In this document: positions 14,324-23,151 of the stretch, one piece after another
Position numbering within the stretch: the first letter of the stretch is position 1
How the letters are laid out: every line of letters starts with the position of its first letter
Assembly (NCBI GenBank): GCA_002505405.1
Contig: DAVD01000006.1
Span: 1-23,316 of the forward strand
From: Candidatus Poseidonia alphae
GTDB taxonomy: Archaea; Thermoplasmatota; Poseidoniia; Poseidoniales; Poseidoniaceae
DNA: 23,316 nt
Direction of reading: 5' to 3'
The notes under the pieces: generated by a model
Told to the model about the DNA's origin: nothing
The model's database searches: none
The model's input: the letters and a program-made list of their open reading frames with translations, nothing else
Made by a program: the position numbers and the translations under genes

Positions 14324-15093
14324 TGACTGAAGAAGAACAAACAATTCCTACCATGGCGCCAGGTTTGATGCAAGCGTACACCGACGAAGCACCAGAAGAA
14401 ACACCTGATCGTCGCCGACGAAAGAACCAGTACGACCCAATCGCAGCTTTGCGAAAGTGGGAGCCACGTACTCGCCTCGGCGCTGCAGTCATGGCTGGAA
14501 AGATCATTTCCTACGAAGCCGCATTGGCTTCAGGCCTACCAATCCGTGAAGTCCAAATCGTTGACGCATTGATACCTGATCTCGAGGATGAAGTCATCTC
14601 TGTGAACATGGTTCAACGCATGACTGACAGCGGTCGTCGTGTGCGATTCAACGTTATGGCTTGCGTCGGAAACCGTGACGGATACGTCGGTCTCGGTATG
14701 GCCAAGGCCAAGGAAGTAGCAACTGCAATCAGCAAGGCCATCACGGCTGCAAAACTCAACCTGATTCCCGTCCAACGTGGAAACGGTTCTTGGGAATCGT
14801 CGCCAGGTCCAGGCAGTACCGTCCCGTTCAAGGTGAACGGTCGTGCTGCTTCCACCCGTGTGACACTCATGCCTGCTGCTAAGGGTAAGGGACTTGTTAT
14901 CGGTGAAACCGGTAAGCGTGTTCTCGAACTCGCAGGTGTCAAGGACGTTCTCTCCCGAACCAAGGGACAGACACGAACCACCATCAACTACGCTGCTGCA
15001 ACGTTCAACGCTCTGCAAAACATCAACACAACCCGTGTTCTTGATGGTCAGCGTGAGAAACTACACATCCATACTGGGAGGAAATTTGAATGA
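14323..15093 (+). CDS. rps5: 30S ribosomal protein S5 (uS5)
   Basis: uS5 of 256 residues, longer than many archaeal homologues because of an acidic and proline-containing N-terminal segment (first ~30 residues). The double-stranded-RNA-binding-like domain is clear (VQRMTDSGRRVRFNVMACVG, then NRDGYVGLGMAKAKEVATAI), as is the C-terminal domain with VTLMPAAKGKGLVIGETGK and ELAGVKDVLSRTKGQTRT. It contributes to decoding fidelity and mRNA unwinding at the entry site. It overlaps L18 by one base and L30 by four. Confidence 0.96.
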   Translation: MTEEEQTIPTMAPGLMQAYTDEAPEETPDRRRRKNQYDPIAALRKWEPRTRLGAAVMAGKIISYEAALASGLPIREVQIVDALIPDLEDEVISVNMVQRMTDSGRRVRFNVMACVGNRDGYVGLGMAKAKEVATAISKAITAAKLNLIPVQRGNGSWESSPGPGSTVPFKVNGRAASTRVTLMPAAKGKGLVIGETGKRVLELAGVKDVLSRTKGQTRTTINYAAATFNALQNINTTRVLDGQREKLHIHTGRKFE

Positions 15094-15560
15094 CGTTTAT
15101 TGTTGTACGAGCACGAAGCGATGTCAAGGTTGAACGATCCATTCGTGAAACCATGCACCACATGAACTTGACCCGAGTTAACCACGCCGTTATCATCGCA
15201 GACAACCCACAATACCGTGGTATGCTGCAAAAGGCCAAGGACTACATTACCTGGGGCGAAGCAGATGTTGAACTCGTTGAGCGCATGCTCGCTGAGCGTG
15301 GTCGAATGGCTGGTAACATTCCATTGACAGACGAGATTGTTGCAGAACACACCGATTACAAGAACATCGGCGAATTCGCAAAAGCAATCGTCGCTGGTGA
15401 TGCACAGGTCAAAGATATTCCAAACTTGAAGCGAGTCTTCCGCCTTCACCCTCCTCGAGGGACAAAAGGCTGGGGCGGACTCAAGCGAAGCTTCGTTGTT
15501 GGAGGCGCTCTAGGCTCCCGCGGCGAAGAAATTGGTGCGCTCGTAGAGCGAATGATTTGA
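15090..15560 (+). CDS. rpl30: 50S ribosomal protein L30 (uL30)
   Basis: uL30 of 156 residues, the long archaeal/eukaryotic (L7-type) form: IRETMHHMNLTRVNHAVIIA, NPQYRGMLQKAKDYITWGEA, and the C-terminal block VFRLHPPRGTKGWGGLKRSF followed by GGALGSRGEEIGALVERMI. It binds 23S rRNA. ATGA overlaps the S5 stop, and GGGAGG (15076-15081) inside S5 is the ribosome binding site. Confidence 0.96.
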   Translation: MTFIVVRARSDVKVERSIRETMHHMNLTRVNHAVIIADNPQYRGMLQKAKDYITWGEADVELVERMLAERGRMAGNIPLTDEIVAEHTDYKNIGEFAKAIVAGDAQVKDIPNLKRVFRLHPPRGTKGWGGLKRSFVVGGALGSRGEEIGALVERMI

Positions 15561-15571
15561 GGTGATTGATG

Positions 15572-15991
15572 ATGGGTACAAAAGCAAACAAGCATCGTGG
15601 ACGAAACCGTTACCACGGTCGAGGAAAGAAAGCTGGTCGTGGCGCAGGTAAGCGTGGTGGCCGTGGAAACGCTGGTATGAACAAGCATCGTGTCATGACT
15701 CGAATCAAGTACATGCCCAACCATTGGGGCATGCACGGATTCAACCGACATCCAACCCTCCGAACCGTCCACGTGACGGTCAACGTTGGGCAACTTGATG
15801 AGATGGCCAATGGCGAAAAGAGCATTGACCTGACTTCATTAGGAATTGACAAACTTCTCGGTAGCGGGCAAATCCGCTCCAAACTCACGGTCATTGTGGG
15901 TGAAGCAAGCGCCAGGGCTATTGAGAAGATTGAAGCCGCAGGCGGGTCCATTGAACAAGGCGACGACTGGGGCGAATTTGAAGAAGAATGA
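15572..15991 (+). CDS. rpl15: 50S ribosomal protein L15 (uL15)
   Basis: uL15 of 139 residues. The glycine/arginine-rich N-terminal extension is typical (KHRGRNRYHGRGKKAGRGAG, then KRGGRGNAGMNKHR), followed by the globular part with VTVNVGQLDEMANGE and KLTVIVGEASARAIEKIEAA. Tandem ATGs occur at 15569 and 15572; I choose 15572 because it leaves 5 nt after the Shine-Dalgarno TGAGGTGAT (15558-15566), like L2 and S19, and gives MGTKANK. It is a late 50S assembly protein. The 58-nt gap to SecY is the widest within the operon. Confidence 0.95.
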   Translation: MGTKANKHRGRNRYHGRGKKAGRGAGKRGGRGNAGMNKHRVMTRIKYMPNHWGMHGFNRHPTLRTVHVTVNVGQLDEMANGEKSIDLTSLGIDKLLGSGQIRSKLTVIVGEASARAIEKIEAAGGSIEQGDDWGEFEEE

Positions 15992-16004
15992 CCTTTTGTC
16001 ATTC
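15986..16004 (+). repeat. inverted repeat at the L15 stop / L15-secY gap
   Basis: GAATGAC (15986-15992) and GTCATTC (15998-16004) form a perfect 7-bp stem with a 5-nt pyrimidine loop. The L15 stop codon lies within the left arm. It could be a weak transcript-processing or attenuation signal that separates SecY dosage from the ribosomal genes. No T-run of terminator quality follows. Confidence 0.4.
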
Positions 16005-16049
16005 AATCGCACCGCAACATAAGAAAAACAACACAGGTAGGGAACGAAC

Positions 16050-17987
16050 ATGAAGCACAAGCCAATACCATGGGCCATCCTTCTAACGGGTGTATTGTAT
16101 TACGGTCTGCTCGTATACTGGCAGTCTGATGAACTTCAGATGGCCAGCGGCTCTGACCCGTACAACGCAGCAGTTTTCGGATTGCTGTTCTCTGTTGTTT
16201 ACCTTGCTTACTGCATGCTATGTTTCCAGCGAGATCTTCCGAGTTCATTCAAGGAAATGCCATTCATTGGTCGTTTTGGTAAACTCACAGGATGGTTAAC
16301 CTTTGCTGCCATCGCAGTTTACTATGTACGTCCTGATGCATGGGGCGGTTACGATGAAGGCGTAGGTTTCTTCCTGGTTGGTATCATTCTTCTTGGATTC
16401 GGTGCAGCAGCAATCCTCACGTGTTTCATGTGGGAAGGAGACGACAGCAGTCGCCTCTACGCACTTCGACGATTCGTTGACGTTTACCCAACCATCACCA
16501 AGCCAGAACGGCACGTTCGCTTTAATGAAAAGATGTGGACCACAACATTCGTTCTCATCATTTACTTCGCTATGACCAACGTCATGCTCTTCGGACTTTC
16601 AGGACAAGCGCTTGACCTGTTCAGTGGATTCCGTTCCATTATGGCCGGAGCATCCGGTACCATCATGCACTTGGGTATTGGACCAATTGTTACGGGTTCA
16701 ATTATCATGCAACTGTTTGCAGGTGCGAAAATCATCCGCTTGGATCTCAGCAATTCGGATGACAAAGCCATGTACCAAGGTGTGCAAAAGTTGCTCGTTC
16801 TTATTATGATTCCAATTGAATCGATTCCACAAACTTACGGTTTCCTTGACCCGAGCGAGTGGCTGATTGATGCATACGGGCTTGGGTGGGCAAACTTTGT
16901 CATTGTCGCCCAACTCTTTGCAGGTTCTTATCTTGTGTTCCTTCTCGATGAATTGGTGAGCAAATGGGGTATTGGATCCGGTATTTCGCTCTTTATTGCA
17001 GCGGGTGTCGCACAATCCACCTTTGTTGGTACACTCTCCCCTCTTGCAACCACCTCTGGCGTCCCCTACTCCATTCAAAACCCACCTTCTGGTACCCTTC
17101 CAATGATTTTCTACATGTTCCGTGAATCTTCTAATTATGAGATGATTCAGGCGAACGGGTTTGAGGTCATGTTACTAACGCACGTCAATCCAGTTGCTGC
17201 TCTTGTGTCATCGATCATCGTGTTCCTTGTCGTAGCCTATGCTGAATCGAGCAAGCTTGAATTGCCGTTGACGCACGGTAAAGTACGCGGTCACCGAGGA
17301 AAATATCCAATTCGCTTGGTCTACGCTTCCAACATTCCGGTGATTTTGATGGCCGCTCTACTCGCAAACATCAACATGTTTACCCTTCTTTTCTGGAGCC
17401 ACCCGACACTCAGTAAGACTCCGATTTTAGGTCAGAACGGTTGGGCGTCAGCCTCTGCTTATATCGGTACATACGACCCTGGTCAAACCACTGCATCGGG
17501 TGGTTTCGCATGGTATGCAAGCATGGTCAATGGTGTCAACGATTGGTTGATTCCATTGCTGAATCAACAAGGAGACGTCTTTGGACACTCATTGACACAA
17601 ATGCTGGTCCACGTTGTCTTTTACGTCGCTCTCATGACCGTTGGTTCGATGGTGTTCGCTAAGTTTTGGATTGATACAACCAACATGGGGACGAAAGACG
17701 TCGCTAAGCAAATTGAACGAACGGGCATGCAAATACCAGGATTCCGAAAGAACCCTAAGGTTCTCGAAAAGATTCTTGAGAACTATATCCCGCCGGTCAC
17801 ATACTTTTCTGGAGCCTTTGTAGGTCTCCTTGCTGCCGGTGCCGACTTGCTCGGTACCGTGGGTAATGCGACGGGAACGGGGTTGCTGCTTGCCGTAGGT
17901 ATCATTCTGAGAACCTATGAGCAAATCCAGAAGGAACAGGCCATGGAAATGCACCCGATGATTCGTCAATTCTTCGGAGCAGACTGA
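16050..17987 (+). CDS. secY: preprotein translocase subunit SecY with extra N-terminal membrane domain
   Basis: SecY is the pore of the Sec translocon in the cytoplasmic membrane. This one has 645 residues, against roughly 430-490 for archaeal homologues. The canonical protein begins near residue 142: VYPTITKPERHVRFNEKMWT, a first helix, then the plug region SIMAGASGTIMHLGIGP with the conserved IVTGSIIMQLFAGAKI, LLDELVSKWGIGSGISLFIA and the C-terminal TGTGLLLAVGIILRTYEQ. Residues 1-141 are extra and contain four hydrophobic segments (about 7-24, 40-59, 79-93, 105-127). An even number of helices keeps the core in its normal orientation. Some loops in the core, such as around residues 440-520, are also long. 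The start at 16050 follows GGTAGGGA, and the frame gives MKHKPIPW, with no better start near residue 142. Confidence 0.94.
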   Translation: MKHKPIPWAILLTGVLYYGLLVYWQSDELQMASGSDPYNAAVFGLLFSVVYLAYCMLCFQRDLPSSFKEMPFIGRFGKLTGWLTFAAIAVYYVRPDAWGGYDEGVGFFLVGIILLGFGAAAILTCFMWEGDDSSRLYALRRFVDVYPTITKPERHVRFNEKMWTTTFVLIIYFAMTNVMLFGLSGQALDLFSGFRSIMAGASGTIMHLGIGPIVTGSIIMQLFAGAKIIRLDLSNSDDKAMYQGVQKLLVLIMIPIESIPQTYGFLDPSEWLIDAYGLGWANFVIVAQLFAGSYLVFLLDELVSKWGIGSGISLFIAAGVAQSTFVGTLSPLATTSGVPYSIQNPPSGTLPMIFYMFRESSNYEMIQANGFEVMLLTHVNPVAALVSSIIVFLVVAYAESSKLELPLTHGKVRGHRGKYPIRLVYASNIPVILMAALLANINMFTLLFWSHPTLSKTPILGQNGWASASAYIGTYDPGQTTASGGFAWYASMVNGVNDWLIPLLNQQGDVFGHSLTQMLVHVVFYVALMTVGSMVFAKFWIDTTNMGTKDVAKQIERTGMQIPGFRKNPKVLEKILENYIPPVTYFSGAFVGLLAAGADLLGTVGNATGTGLLLAVGIILRTYEQIQKEQAMEMHPMIRQFFGAD

Positions 17988-18021
17988 TACCCTCTTAAAG
18001 GATGTCAATCGGTTTTGAACC

Positions 18022-19536
18022 ATGGTTCGTTTTCGTTCGCCTCGTGGCCCCCTTCTTTGGATTAACAATCCTGAAGATTTAGAAGTTGAAACACGAGACG
18101 GAACGCTGCATCTTAAGAACTCAAAAGGGTCCTTTGGAAGTTTACTTGTTTCAATTCCCTTCCTGCTTATTGGAATCGCTGTGATCAGTGCATCGTTCAT
18201 CTACACTGTTTACGAAGTGTACAGTCAGGTGACGAATGATTCTGTATGCGATACTCGTTACTTTGAGGAGTTTGAAGTGGGTGGAGGTGATATCTACTGT
18301 GAGGATAAGCAGTGGGATCAAATCACTCCCATTCGCTCTGTGGAAGTTGCCGATCAACATTTCAAATATACGATGTATTGGGACGACGGGTATTCTGAAG
18401 ATCAAGAGTTTAGATGGTCGATGGGTAATGAGATGCTTGCAATTGGTTTGTTGAACGACTACGATGGAGAGACCTCTTACGAATGCAGCCTTTACAAGAT
18501 GGAATCATCTCTTAGCCAAAATTGGACCGTGGAAAAACTCATGGTCTCAGGTGATTATTGGTATGCCATGCCAGGTTGGTGCCACGACGGTGCTACTTCT
18601 ACGGCTAACCTCAGTTATTCACCAGCCGTAGGGCCCTTGTTTGAAGGAGAAGTGTTGTACCTCGTTGACGGCCAGTATCAAGACATTAATGCCGAAAAGT
18701 ACACTGAGAATTCATTGGAATACATCAACATTTATGCACCGTATGATTCAGGTGTTATCGAACTTCTATTCCCCTTCATATTCGGATTAATTTTCGGTGG
18801 AATCTTCCTCAGTGTCGGCGATTCCAGGGGTACGTTTCTCATGTTAGACGGTTCGAGCAAAACCATCAGAACTCGCAAAGTATTTGGCGGAACTCGACTC
18901 AGTGGATGGACATGGAGCGGCATAGACTTTTCAACCCTTAAACTCAGGCAGTACACGAAGTCTGTTGAACACAGTAGTGGGGGTGGAGATAACGGCCCAG
19001 TCCACCATTGGACGACCTACCACAAAGGAATTGAAGTGACTCTTTTCGATGGGCGGAAGCCTATTGAAATCCTCTTTTTAGAACACGGCGACCAATTTTC
19101 TATATACGATTCAACCATCAAGAATCTCTGTGATTCTTTGGGTGTTGAACTGCCGGAAATGATTCGGCAGATCGAGCCAAGTGCAGTGTCTAGAACATCT
19201 CATGAAAACATTCGATTGAAGGATTTTCCCTTGCGTGAATGGGACAGCAATAACGATGCCAAAGTTTTGGTGAGTTGGTTCAATAATGAATCGGCAAGGT
19301 CGGACAATTACTCTCTCAGTGAGGCGCTCGAGGCTACGGGGATGCAAGGTCTGAATTCTACAGAAGATGCTCAGAATTTATTGGACCACCTCGTTGAACT
19401 TCTTAGGGACGAATCGAGCGATGTTGGAGATAATGAGCTTCCAGAAAACGATGAAATGGAGTCCGATCAAACCACGGCTGAACACGACGGCGATACTCCC
19501 CCACAGACCTCGAATGCGTTCTGGAATGAGTCATGA
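18022..19536 (+). CDS. unrecognised two-helix membrane protein with exported Cys domain
   Basis: 504 residues; I do not recognise a family. A short cytosolic N-terminus (1-38) is followed by a membrane helix at about 39-63, an exported domain (64-244) with exactly four cysteines (76, 93, 155, 187) that could form two disulfides, and a second helix at about 245-266. A soluble, beta-rich C-terminal region follows (SRGTFLMLDGSSKTIRTRKV, RLSGWTWSGIDFSTLKLRQY, EVTLFDGRKPIEILFLEHGD), which loosely recalls PH-like domains, then a Ser/Asp/Glu-rich acidic tail from about 465. It starts 34 nt after SecY on the same strand, so it may be read through from the ribosomal operon. Codon use looks like its neighbours. 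Function unknown. Confidence 0.85.
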   Translation: MVRFRSPRGPLLWINNPEDLEVETRDGTLHLKNSKGSFGSLLVSIPFLLIGIAVISASFIYTVYEVYSQVTNDSVCDTRYFEEFEVGGGDIYCEDKQWDQITPIRSVEVADQHFKYTMYWDDGYSEDQEFRWSMGNEMLAIGLLNDYDGETSYECSLYKMESSLSQNWTVEKLMVSGDYWYAMPGWCHDGATSTANLSYSPAVGPLFEGEVLYLVDGQYQDINAEKYTENSLEYINIYAPYDSGVIELLFPFIFGLIFGGIFLSVGDSRGTFLMLDGSSKTIRTRKVFGGTRLSGWTWSGIDFSTLKLRQYTKSVEHSSGGGDNGPVHHWTTYHKGIEVTLFDGRKPIEILFLEHGDQFSIYDSTIKNLCDSLGVELPEMIRQIEPSAVSRTSHENIRLKDFPLREWDSNNDAKVLVSWFNNESARSDNYSLSEALEATGMQGLNSTEDAQNLLDHLVELLRDESSDVGDNELPENDEMESDQTTAEHDGDTPPQTSNAFWNES

Positions 19537-19564
19537 TGGCTGAAGGCCTCTTTATACGGCTCTT

Positions 19565-19587
19565 CTGCGCCGCAGTCACCGTTTTTT
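19565..19587 (+). terminator. possible terminator after the membrane protein gene
   Basis: CTGC/GCAG (19565-19568/19572-19575) can form a small stem, followed after 6 nt by a run of six T (19582-19587). Archaeal termination mainly needs T-runs, so this may end transcription of the preceding gene and of the long operon. Confidence 0.4.
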
Positions 19588-19607
19588 AGTGGGTTCGCTC
19601 AAGGGTA

Positions 19608-19619
19608 TCTTGATATAGG
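19608..19619 (+). promoter_or_regulatory. weak TATA-like site upstream of 16S rRNA
   Basis: CTTGATATAGGG is one of two TATA-like sites upstream of the 16S gene; the other is TTTATACGG at 19551-19559, whose expected start point would coincide with the T-run at 19582. Either could drive a 16S precursor with a leader of roughly 240-300 nt. I could not choose firmly between them. Confidence 0.25.
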
Positions 19620-19646
19620 GGAGGTCAGTGGGACACCTTGCTTGCG

Positions 19647-19880
19647 TCAATAGGGAACGGCGTTGGCGGCAGAGTCTTCGGACAATGACCGTCGCCATCC
19701 TCCCTGATGCAATGCCGAAGCGATTGCGATTCCGAGCAGATCCTCACGGATTTCGGGGTCAGGTAGGTGATCGAGATTATGACGTATTTTGTGCAAGAAG
19801 CTCAAGTGCATTATTTTCTCGCCAATTTCATTTAGGTCAGCAAATTCATTGCGAATAGCGACAAGTAACCAAAGGATCAT
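19647..19880 (-). CDS. doubtful 77-residue ORF antisense to the 16S leader
   Basis: The 353-nt stretch 19537-19889 has no clear gene except this minus-strand frame. The product reads like protein (LHKIRHNLDHLPDPEIREDL, LGIAIASALHQGGWRRSL), with codon choice similar to nearby genes. Against it: no ribosome binding site precedes the ATG at 19880, any promoter would lie inside the 16S gene, and no family is recognised. It may be a small real gene, a 5'-truncated remnant ended by the 16S locus, or chance. Confidence 0.25.
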   Translation of the reverse strand: MILWLLVAIRNEFADLNEIGEKIMHLSFLHKIRHNLDHLPDPEIREDLLGIAIASALHQGGWRRSLSEDSAANAVPY

Positions 19881-19889
19881 AACAAGAGA

Positions 19890-21345
<1,456 letters not shown>

Positions 21346-21352
21346 AGAAACT

Positions 21353-21396
21353 GGAGGCTGGGATTCGTAAGAATCCCAGTCTCCTACCCTTTTTTT
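21353..21396 (+). terminator. strong hairpin plus T-run terminator directly after 16S
   Basis: A 14-bp stem (GGAG, a G-T pair, then CTGGGATTC at 21353-21366, paired with 21371-21384) with a GTAA loop is followed by seven T (21390-21396). It starts about 8 nt after the 16S 3' end. It resembles an intrinsic terminator more than a bulge-helix-bulge processing stem, because the matching arm lies on the same side of the gene and no complementary strand is evident upstream of 16S. Confidence 0.85.
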
Positions 21397-21469
21397 ATCG
21401 ATCACCAAGTTTACTTTTTACACCGAATGGCTGGTGCGCTGCAAAGAATGCAATTCAGCGATTTTTTAT

Positions 21470-22354
21470 TCACTCACTCGCTTCTAACTCGCGTAGCTTT
21501 TCCATTAACGTCGTGCGAAACGTCAGCAATCGCAAAGGTGGAGCCTCAGCGTTTACAGTGATGGTGGCGCCTCTGTTGAAGTGAACTTCGTCCCAACCAT
21601 CAGGGACAACGTATCCTCGGTGCATATCAGACGTAATGGTCGTTGATGCGCCCGTCCAATCTGCCCAAGACCATGACTGATGCTTTCGTTCTGAAGGGGG
21701 AATGTCTCGTGCGAGTACGAAATAATGGGAATCGACATCACCTTCCTTGACTGTTGAACGCAGTGTATTGAATTCATCATCACTCATTGCATTGCGAAGC
21801 CAGGCTCCTTGCCCGAACCATGTCGAAAACAACAGTCCACTGCTTTGCTGTAGGCATTGTTGATCTCCTCGACGCAGATGATACTTGCTTGGGGCATATT
21901 GATGTGTATTCGCAATCAAAAGGTCGTTCATCGCTGGGTCAGTTGTGAAACGATTCCCTGATGTTGAGTCAATGATGGCATGCAATCTTGGAAGTTCATT
22001 GACAATCGCCTTTCCGGCTATGACAGTCCTCACATCAGCCTCAAAGGTGCCGATTGATGAATCCATGTAAAATCCAAAACTTCCCGATGGATCTTCACTT
22101 CTGGGGTGGGAATTGACCCCCATCACTGGGGTAGAAGCATCAATGTTGTGTGAAAGTGAGGTAAGAGTCCCATCTCCACCAAATACAATCACGAGGTCAC
22201 GAGCAATGAAATCAGCTCTGCGAACATGTTCTCGGGGTTTGAAGTCCACTCGGTCTGTCGGCGAACTGGTGCGTGAAAGGGCCTCCTTGACTTCCATTAA
22301 GCCTGTGTCGTGGACCGATTCAAAATTTTTCTTGTAGACCACGAGTATGTTCAT
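21470..22354 (-). CDS. NAD kinase (resembles NADK2-type)
   Basis: 294 residues predicted to phosphorylate NAD to NADP with ATP in the cytosol. The hallmark GGDGT lies at 59-63 in DLVIVFGGDGTLTSLSHNI. It is followed by VMGVNSHPRSEDPSGSFGFY (78-97), which is closer to the GVNxDPxxSEG block of mitochondrial NADK2-like enzymes than to bacterial NadK; NDLLIANTHQYAPSKYHLR occupies the position of the NE/ND motif. The C-terminal half carries the family's beta-sandwich pattern less clearly (GASTTITSDMHRGYVVPDGW). The frame extends to 22429, but the ATG at 22354 gives MNILVVYKK and has a G-rich AGGGGGG upstream (22361-22367). It is convergent with 16S and divergent from the next gene. Confidence 0.85.
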   Translation of the reverse strand: MNILVVYKKNFESVHDTGLMEVKEALSRTSSPTDRVDFKPREHVRRADFIARDLVIVFGGDGTLTSLSHNIDASTPVMGVNSHPRSEDPSGSFGFYMDSSIGTFEADVRTVIAGKAIVNELPRLHAIIDSTSGNRFTTDPAMNDLLIANTHQYAPSKYHLRRGDQQCLQQSSGLLFSTWFGQGAWLRNAMSDDEFNTLRSTVKEGDVDSHYFVLARDIPPSERKHQSWSWADWTGASTTITSDMHRGYVVPDGWDEVHFNRGATITVNAEAPPLRLLTFRTTLMEKLRELEASE

Positions 22355-22453
22355 TTCAGCCCCCCTTGATGTTTGCAGGAGTTCATGCTTCAAGAACACA
22401 ACCCTTTGTGCGTGTAAAAAAAGAACCATAAGGGTCCACCCCGACCATCGCCC

Positions 22454-23104
22454 ATGCAGTCTGACTCACCATGGGATGATATTACTCCTGAGAGCGAAAT
22501 GAAGGATTCTCCTTTGATGGATGAAGCACCGGAGACAATACCAATCTCTGCTGGATTTTCAACCATGCAAAACGGTGCTATGCTTTCGGGGATGGCAGAA
22601 ATGCCCCCAGGGCAAATGATCTTTCTTGGCCCCCCATCCAGTGCCCCAAAAGTCGTCGGTATCCTCTGTGTGTTGTGGGGAGTCTTCATCGGAATCGGGG
22701 CATCCGGTCTGAACCTCTTAGACGTCGTTGGTAATCAAACGTCTCAACCGCTTCTCTTCGCTGTTTACTTTGGAGGCCTTGCTGTAGGCATAGCAACCGT
22801 CGCAGGAGGCGTGATGCTGGTTTCCTATCAGCGCCGAGGAGTTCAACTCCTCTTTGGCGCCATTCTCGTTGGGTCTGTTTTGAGTGGGCTTGAACTTACG
22901 ATGATGGATGAGATTTACGACCAAATGTTGGATGACGGCGACCTCACTCAAGAAGAATATGATGTGATTAGTGCCAGCTCAGGGCTTGTCGCAGGAATTG
23001 GCATGTTCTTTGTAGCCCTCTGCGGAGGCATGTGTGCCCTTATCGCTGCGATACCGCTGATGGTGAGCAACAACGGTTTGGACAAGAGTTCTCTTTTCGG
23101 TTGA
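22454..23104 (+). CDS. unrecognised four-helix membrane protein
   Basis: 216 residues. The first 62 are hydrophilic, Met/Pro/acid-rich and probably disordered. Four hydrophobic segments follow at about 66-88, 101-125, 129-146 and 175-203, with an acidic loop (YDQMLDDGDLTQEEYD, about 155-170) between the third and fourth. No catalytic motif or named family is recognised. The ATG at 22454 has no clear Shine-Dalgarno; an A-rich TAAAAAAAG about 35-40 nt upstream may be a TATA-like element, so a short-leader or leaderless transcript is possible. It diverges from the NAD kinase and precedes the thiolase by 47 nt. Confidence 0.75.
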   Translation: MQSDSPWDDITPESEMKDSPLMDEAPETIPISAGFSTMQNGAMLSGMAEMPPGQMIFLGPPSSAPKVVGILCVLWGVFIGIGASGLNLLDVVGNQTSQPLLFAVYFGGLAVGIATVAGGVMLVSYQRRGVQLLFGAILVGSVLSGLELTMMDEIYDQMLDDGDLTQEEYDVISASSGLVAGIGMFFVALCGGMCALIAAIPLMVSNNGLDKSSLFG

Positions 23105-23151
23105 ATTGAGAAACAGTGAGATTCATGACCCTCCCCCTTTTGGGATGGAAC

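Noticed and set aside
22355..22429. 25-residue N-terminal extension of the NAD kinase
   Set aside because: The hydrophobic, compositionally different stretch lies in the divergent promoter region; MNILVVYKK at 22354 with an AGGGGGG upstream is the typical start.
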